A DNA stretch of 28,699 nucleotides, from IMG/VR virus record IMGVR_UViG_3300022934_000123, positions 1-28,699 of that record; one strand, given 5' to 3'. Source of the DNA: a virus. A program made the position numbers and the translations under genes. Shown in pieces: positions 27,294 to 28,699 of this stretch (position 1 is the first letter of the stretch; every line of letters begins with the position of its first letter). The notes beneath the pieces are model-generated. The model worked only from the letters and a program-made list of their open reading frames with translations, did no database searches and was not told the origin of the DNA.

Positions 27294-28699
27294 CTACCTC
27301 CAATTATTTACGAATCCGCCCGACTTCCGATTCGCCTGCCGCTTCCTGGGCTCGGCTTTCTGGCCGTCTCCCTGCGGTCGCTGCTCTGCGATTTTATCCG
27401 CTAGTATATTGATATTAATGCCCGAAATATACAGCGCCGCCATAGCATAGCATCGAACGTCAAGCGCTTCATTCCTTCGCCGCCTTTTTACCCATTGTCG
27501 CTTTGCATGACCGCGAACGTATCGCGTGACAAGCTGCTCCGCCGTGAGCTGCAAAAAATACTCTGAATCGCGATTATTTGGAAAATGACAGTACCCAGGG
27601 CCGGGGTCAGCGATCCGCAGCCGCCCGTGTACCAGCTCTTTCGCAGTATCGGCGCCCAGAGGATACAGTCGCACCTTGCCGATGTTGTTTTTGCTGGGGC
27701 GCCCGACCAGGGGACGACCCTCACCGCCGACGCCCTTTATCCCGAACACTCGCCGCGACTCCCGGCCCTTGATATATCGATAGGTCGCCTGAGTGTGGTG
27801 TCCGCCGGTATCGATACAAGTCGCGCGAACTGGTAGCTCGCGACCGTCCGCCGTTTCATAGCTCGCAAATAAAACCGCGTCCAGATCAGCCCAAACCTGG
27901 GGGCTGCTCGGGTCGCCGGGCAGAATCATATAGTCGAGGCTCCACGTTTCCTCATCCCGCCCGACGCCCACCAGCTCCAGCTCGAGCCGGTCGTCCTGGA
28001 CGTCGACCCCAGCGACGACCGCAACGACCTCCGCCGGCCAAGTATCGCCCCAATCCTCCGCGCGCTCCTCGAGCATATCCTGATCGACGCTATCGCCTGA
28101 CTCTTCCCAGGTTTCGGCGAGCGATACGTTTACGAATGTCTGGAGATCACCGCTGCGCTTTTTCTCTAGGAATGACTGCGCGATATCGCCGAGCTTCCGA
28201 AAGCATGAATACAGCTCGTTCAAATGATAGCTGGCGTGGCCTCGGAACTCTCTAGCGCCGCGCCATTCGCCGCGCCTGATCGCAGCAATCCGCTCGCCAT
28301 CGCCCCACATAACGCCGCAGCCGTTGCAGGCGTATTTCGCGGTTTCCGGCTGATCCTCGTCCCATATCACGCTCGCCCACACCAATTTCTGGCGATGATC
28401 GCAGCTCGGGCATGGCACATAAAAATGCCGCTGGTCGCCCTGGATATAAGAGTCCTCGATCCAGCTCGCATTTTTTATTGTCGGTGTACTGATCTCGAGC
28501 AGCTTCCGCCGGTCGCCGAACGTCGCCGCGCGCTGCCACAGCAGCGATACCGGATGCCCCTCGGTGCTTTTGTCATAGCCGTCAGTCTCGTCGCAAACGA
28601 TGAAAGGCGCCGAGCGTCCGCGCATTGTCTTAGGCGATCCCGACCAGGAAAACATGAGGAATCCGCCGGGGTAGCTCTTCATGCGCTGATTGTTGACGC
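27294..28699 (-). CDS. terL: Terminase large subunit, C-terminal part (gene crosses the contig join)
   Basis: Continuation of the gene that starts at 551; codon 148 (ATG) lies at 28682, which equals position 110 of the left copy, and the stop is TAG at 27294. The Walker B motif FIVCDETDGYDKS lies close to the join. A zinc-ribbon-like pair CPSCDHRQ and YACNGCGVMW follows. The C-terminal nuclease part contains VVAGVDVQDDRLELELVGVG and an Asp-rich CIDTGGHHTQATYRY segment. This is the RNase H-like nuclease that cuts the DNA concatemer, in gpA style. The protein ends in a basic tail. Bases 28573-28699 duplicate 1-127. Confidence 0.95.
   Translation of the reverse strand, partial: VNNQRMKSYPGGFLMFSWSGSPKTMRGRSAPFIVCDETDGYDKSTEGHPVSLLWQRAATFGDRRKLLEISTPTIKNASWIEDSYIQGDQRHFYVPCPSCDHRQKLVWASVIWDEDQPETAKYACNGCGVMWGDGERIAAIRRGEWRGAREFRGHASYHLNELYSCFRKLGDIAQSFLEKKRSGDLQTFVNVSLAETWEESGDSVDQDMLEERAEDWGDTWPAEVVAVVAGVDVQDDRLELELVGVGRDEETWSLDYMILPGDPSSPQVWADLDAVLFASYETADGRELPVRATCIDTGGHHTQATYRYIKGRESRRVFGIKGVGGEGRPLVGRPSKNNIGKVRLYPLGADTAKELVHGRLRIADPGPGYCHFPNNRDSEYFLQLTAEQLVTRYVRGHAKRQWVKRRRRNEALDVRCYAMAALYISGININILADKIAEQRPQGDGQKAEPRKRQANRKSGGFVNNWR
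28573..28699. repeat. Exact direct terminal repeat, right copy (contig overlap)
   Basis: Identical to bases 1-127 and lying within the large-terminase gene. Removing one copy gives a closed genome of 28,572 bp with an intact TerL frame. Confidence 0.95.

Noticed and set aside
1-28699. tRNA genes, integrase, transposase, toxin-antitoxin or retron elements
   Set aside because: No tRNA-like cloverleaf, recombinase signature, transposase motif or reverse-transcriptase motif was seen on reading both strands; short tRNAs could be missed by eye.

Overview
The window is one complete, GC-rich, tailed-phage genome (siphovirus-like) presented as a linear contig of a circular or circularly permuted molecule. 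Bases 1-127 are repeated exactly at 28573-28699, and the large-terminase gene reads without interruption across that join, so the unit genome is 28,572 bp. No integrase, ParA/B, tRNA, CRISPR array or insertion sequence was seen. The host cannot be named from the sequence. A proteobacterium is suggested by strong Shine-Dalgarno sites, sigma70-like promoters, an SSB ending in DDDIPF and a GTA-type holin. The fibre end and several small proteins resemble those of aquatic phages (recalled family resemblance, not searched).

Layout. Almost everything is on the minus strand and can be read as one long leftward block starting at 8451. It opens with a small HTH regulator (8266-8451). A recombination and replication set follows: small membrane protein, PD-(D/E)XK resolvase-like nuclease, Sak4-like ATPase, DUF669-like SSB, zinc-ribbon primase-like protein and RepA-like helicase. 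Next come small unknown genes, a cytosine-5 DNA methyltransferase flanked by two tiny coupled genes, and a DUF3310 protein. After a non-coding stretch with very long G tracts and palindromes (1045-1417, a candidate packaging site) come the small and large terminase subunits. Through the contig join the block continues with a gpW-like connector, portal, a protease-capsid polyprotein, head-tail joining proteins, tail tube, G/GT-type chaperones with a -1 frameshift site, tape measure, two tail-tip proteins and a repeat fibre. The lysis genes and an HNH endonuclease close it (ending at 10369).

Only two genes run rightward, from a promoter that overlaps the leftward one at 8470-8510: a PP-loop (PAPS-reductase-like) protein and a YqaJ/lambda-exonuclease-like nuclease. 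They end at a clear intrinsic terminator at 10349-10370.

Most notable: an 895-residue reading frame fusing an N-terminal module, an HK97-type protease and the major capsid protein, with a perfect internal ribosome binding site and ATG exactly at the capsid part and an intrinsic terminator just after it; a lysozyme with Cys in place of the catalytic Asp; an HNH gene that opens in the same frame right after the lysozyme stop and has no ATG/GTG/TTG before its conserved N-terminus; a fibre with seven repeats of about 52 residues that looks like a seven-bladed propeller; a primase-like zinc ribbon with no visible catalytic domain; and G tracts in the terminase-upstream gap.
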